From positions 7,244,501-7,308,500 of the forward strand of contig CM067064.1 in assembly GCA_033980235.1 (NCBI GenBank): DNA of 64,000 bases. The letters run 5' to 3'. The translations under genes were made by a program, and so were the position numbers. The notes below the pieces were generated by a model, which searched no databases, had not been told where the DNA came from, and was given only the letters and a program-made list of their open reading frames with translations. The stretch is from Diadema setosum. Lineage: Eukaryota > Echinodermata > Echinoidea > Diadematoida > Diadematidae. This document shows positions 63,690-64,000 of the stretch, piece by piece (position 1 is the first letter of the stretch; each line of letters starts with the position of its first letter).

Positions 63690-64000
63690 TTAAAGGGACT
63701 GTACAGTATTTGTCGAGGTGGGGATTCATGTTTTGAACATTCCTAAGTGAGATAATGAGAAACCTCTTATAAAATATGAAAGAGCATGTAATTTTGAAAA
63801 GGATTCAACGTTTATTTGATGAAAAGTGGTTTTCAAATGGCTGAGATATCCAAAAATGTGATAATGATAAAAGGCGACAGGCCACGCCTTTTATTAGGAT
63901 CTCTTTGTTTCACCTTGTTTTTGGATATCTCAGCCATTTCAAAACCGATTTTCATCAAATAAACTTTTGATGCCCCTTAGAATTGCATGCTCTTTGACAT
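63690..64000 (+). mobile_element. TTAA foldback MITE, subtype A, cut by the window end
   Basis: It begins TTAAAGGGACTGTACAG and follows 39432-39822 until the window stops at ctctttgacat. The missing right end should lie about 75 bases beyond. Confidence 0.85.

Overview
This 64-kb window is eukaryotic and comes from an animal. It is AT-rich, intron-dominated DNA carrying one recognisable protein-coding gene on the + strand, a type I regulatory subunit of cAMP-dependent protein kinase (PRKAR1A/B-like). The gene runs from a putative first coding exon at 5867 to a TAG stop at 55995-55997. The reading is built from 11 coding exons, all with GT-AG introns and consistent phases. The deduced protein is 355 residues, or 365 with a second in-phase donor in exon 1. 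Several dispersed repeats (for example GGGTGTTTCATAAAGC hairpins and elements ending in GGCCCGAATTCACGAAGG) resemble repeats I recall from sea urchin genomes. An invertebrate deuterostome, probably an echinoderm, is my best guess; this rests on recollection and no search was run.

Layout: 1-5700 is non-coding upstream DNA with two MITEs, ending in a CG-richer stretch and a possible promoter. 5867-5944 is an unusual first exon encoding a short basic N-terminus instead of the RI dimerisation/docking (D/D) domain. 5945-27663 is a 21.7-kb intron full of hairpin MITEs and simple repeats. 27664-29693 holds the pseudosubstrate inhibitor exon and the next exon. 38007-46435 holds most of cyclic-nucleotide-binding domain A (CNB-A), 50072-50132 its end, and 52934-55997 CNB-B and the stop codon. 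55998 to about 60300 is probably a long 3' UTR. 60954 to the end is repeats, with no second gene seen.

About half of the notable features are mobile DNA. They include several families of TTAA-flanked foldback (piggyBac-like) MITEs, one pair of which is fused through a shared TTAA. There are TA-flanked MITEs, a 1.47-kb TTAA element with CCCTATATCTGTC termini, and a 1.2-kb element with CpG-rich palindromes. Four longer elements have a terminal motif, a GTCC-type microsatellite and tandem core repeats of about 160-300 bp, like the pearl/HINE (Helitron-related) elements of marine invertebrates. No rRNA, tRNA, CRISPR or bacterial feature was found. The strongest candidate for new biology is the D/D-less first exon with its tandem donors and PKA-type phosphorylation motif. 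The strongest structural observations are the two near-identical 1-kb direct repeats flanking the CNB-A exons and the nested or fused MITEs.
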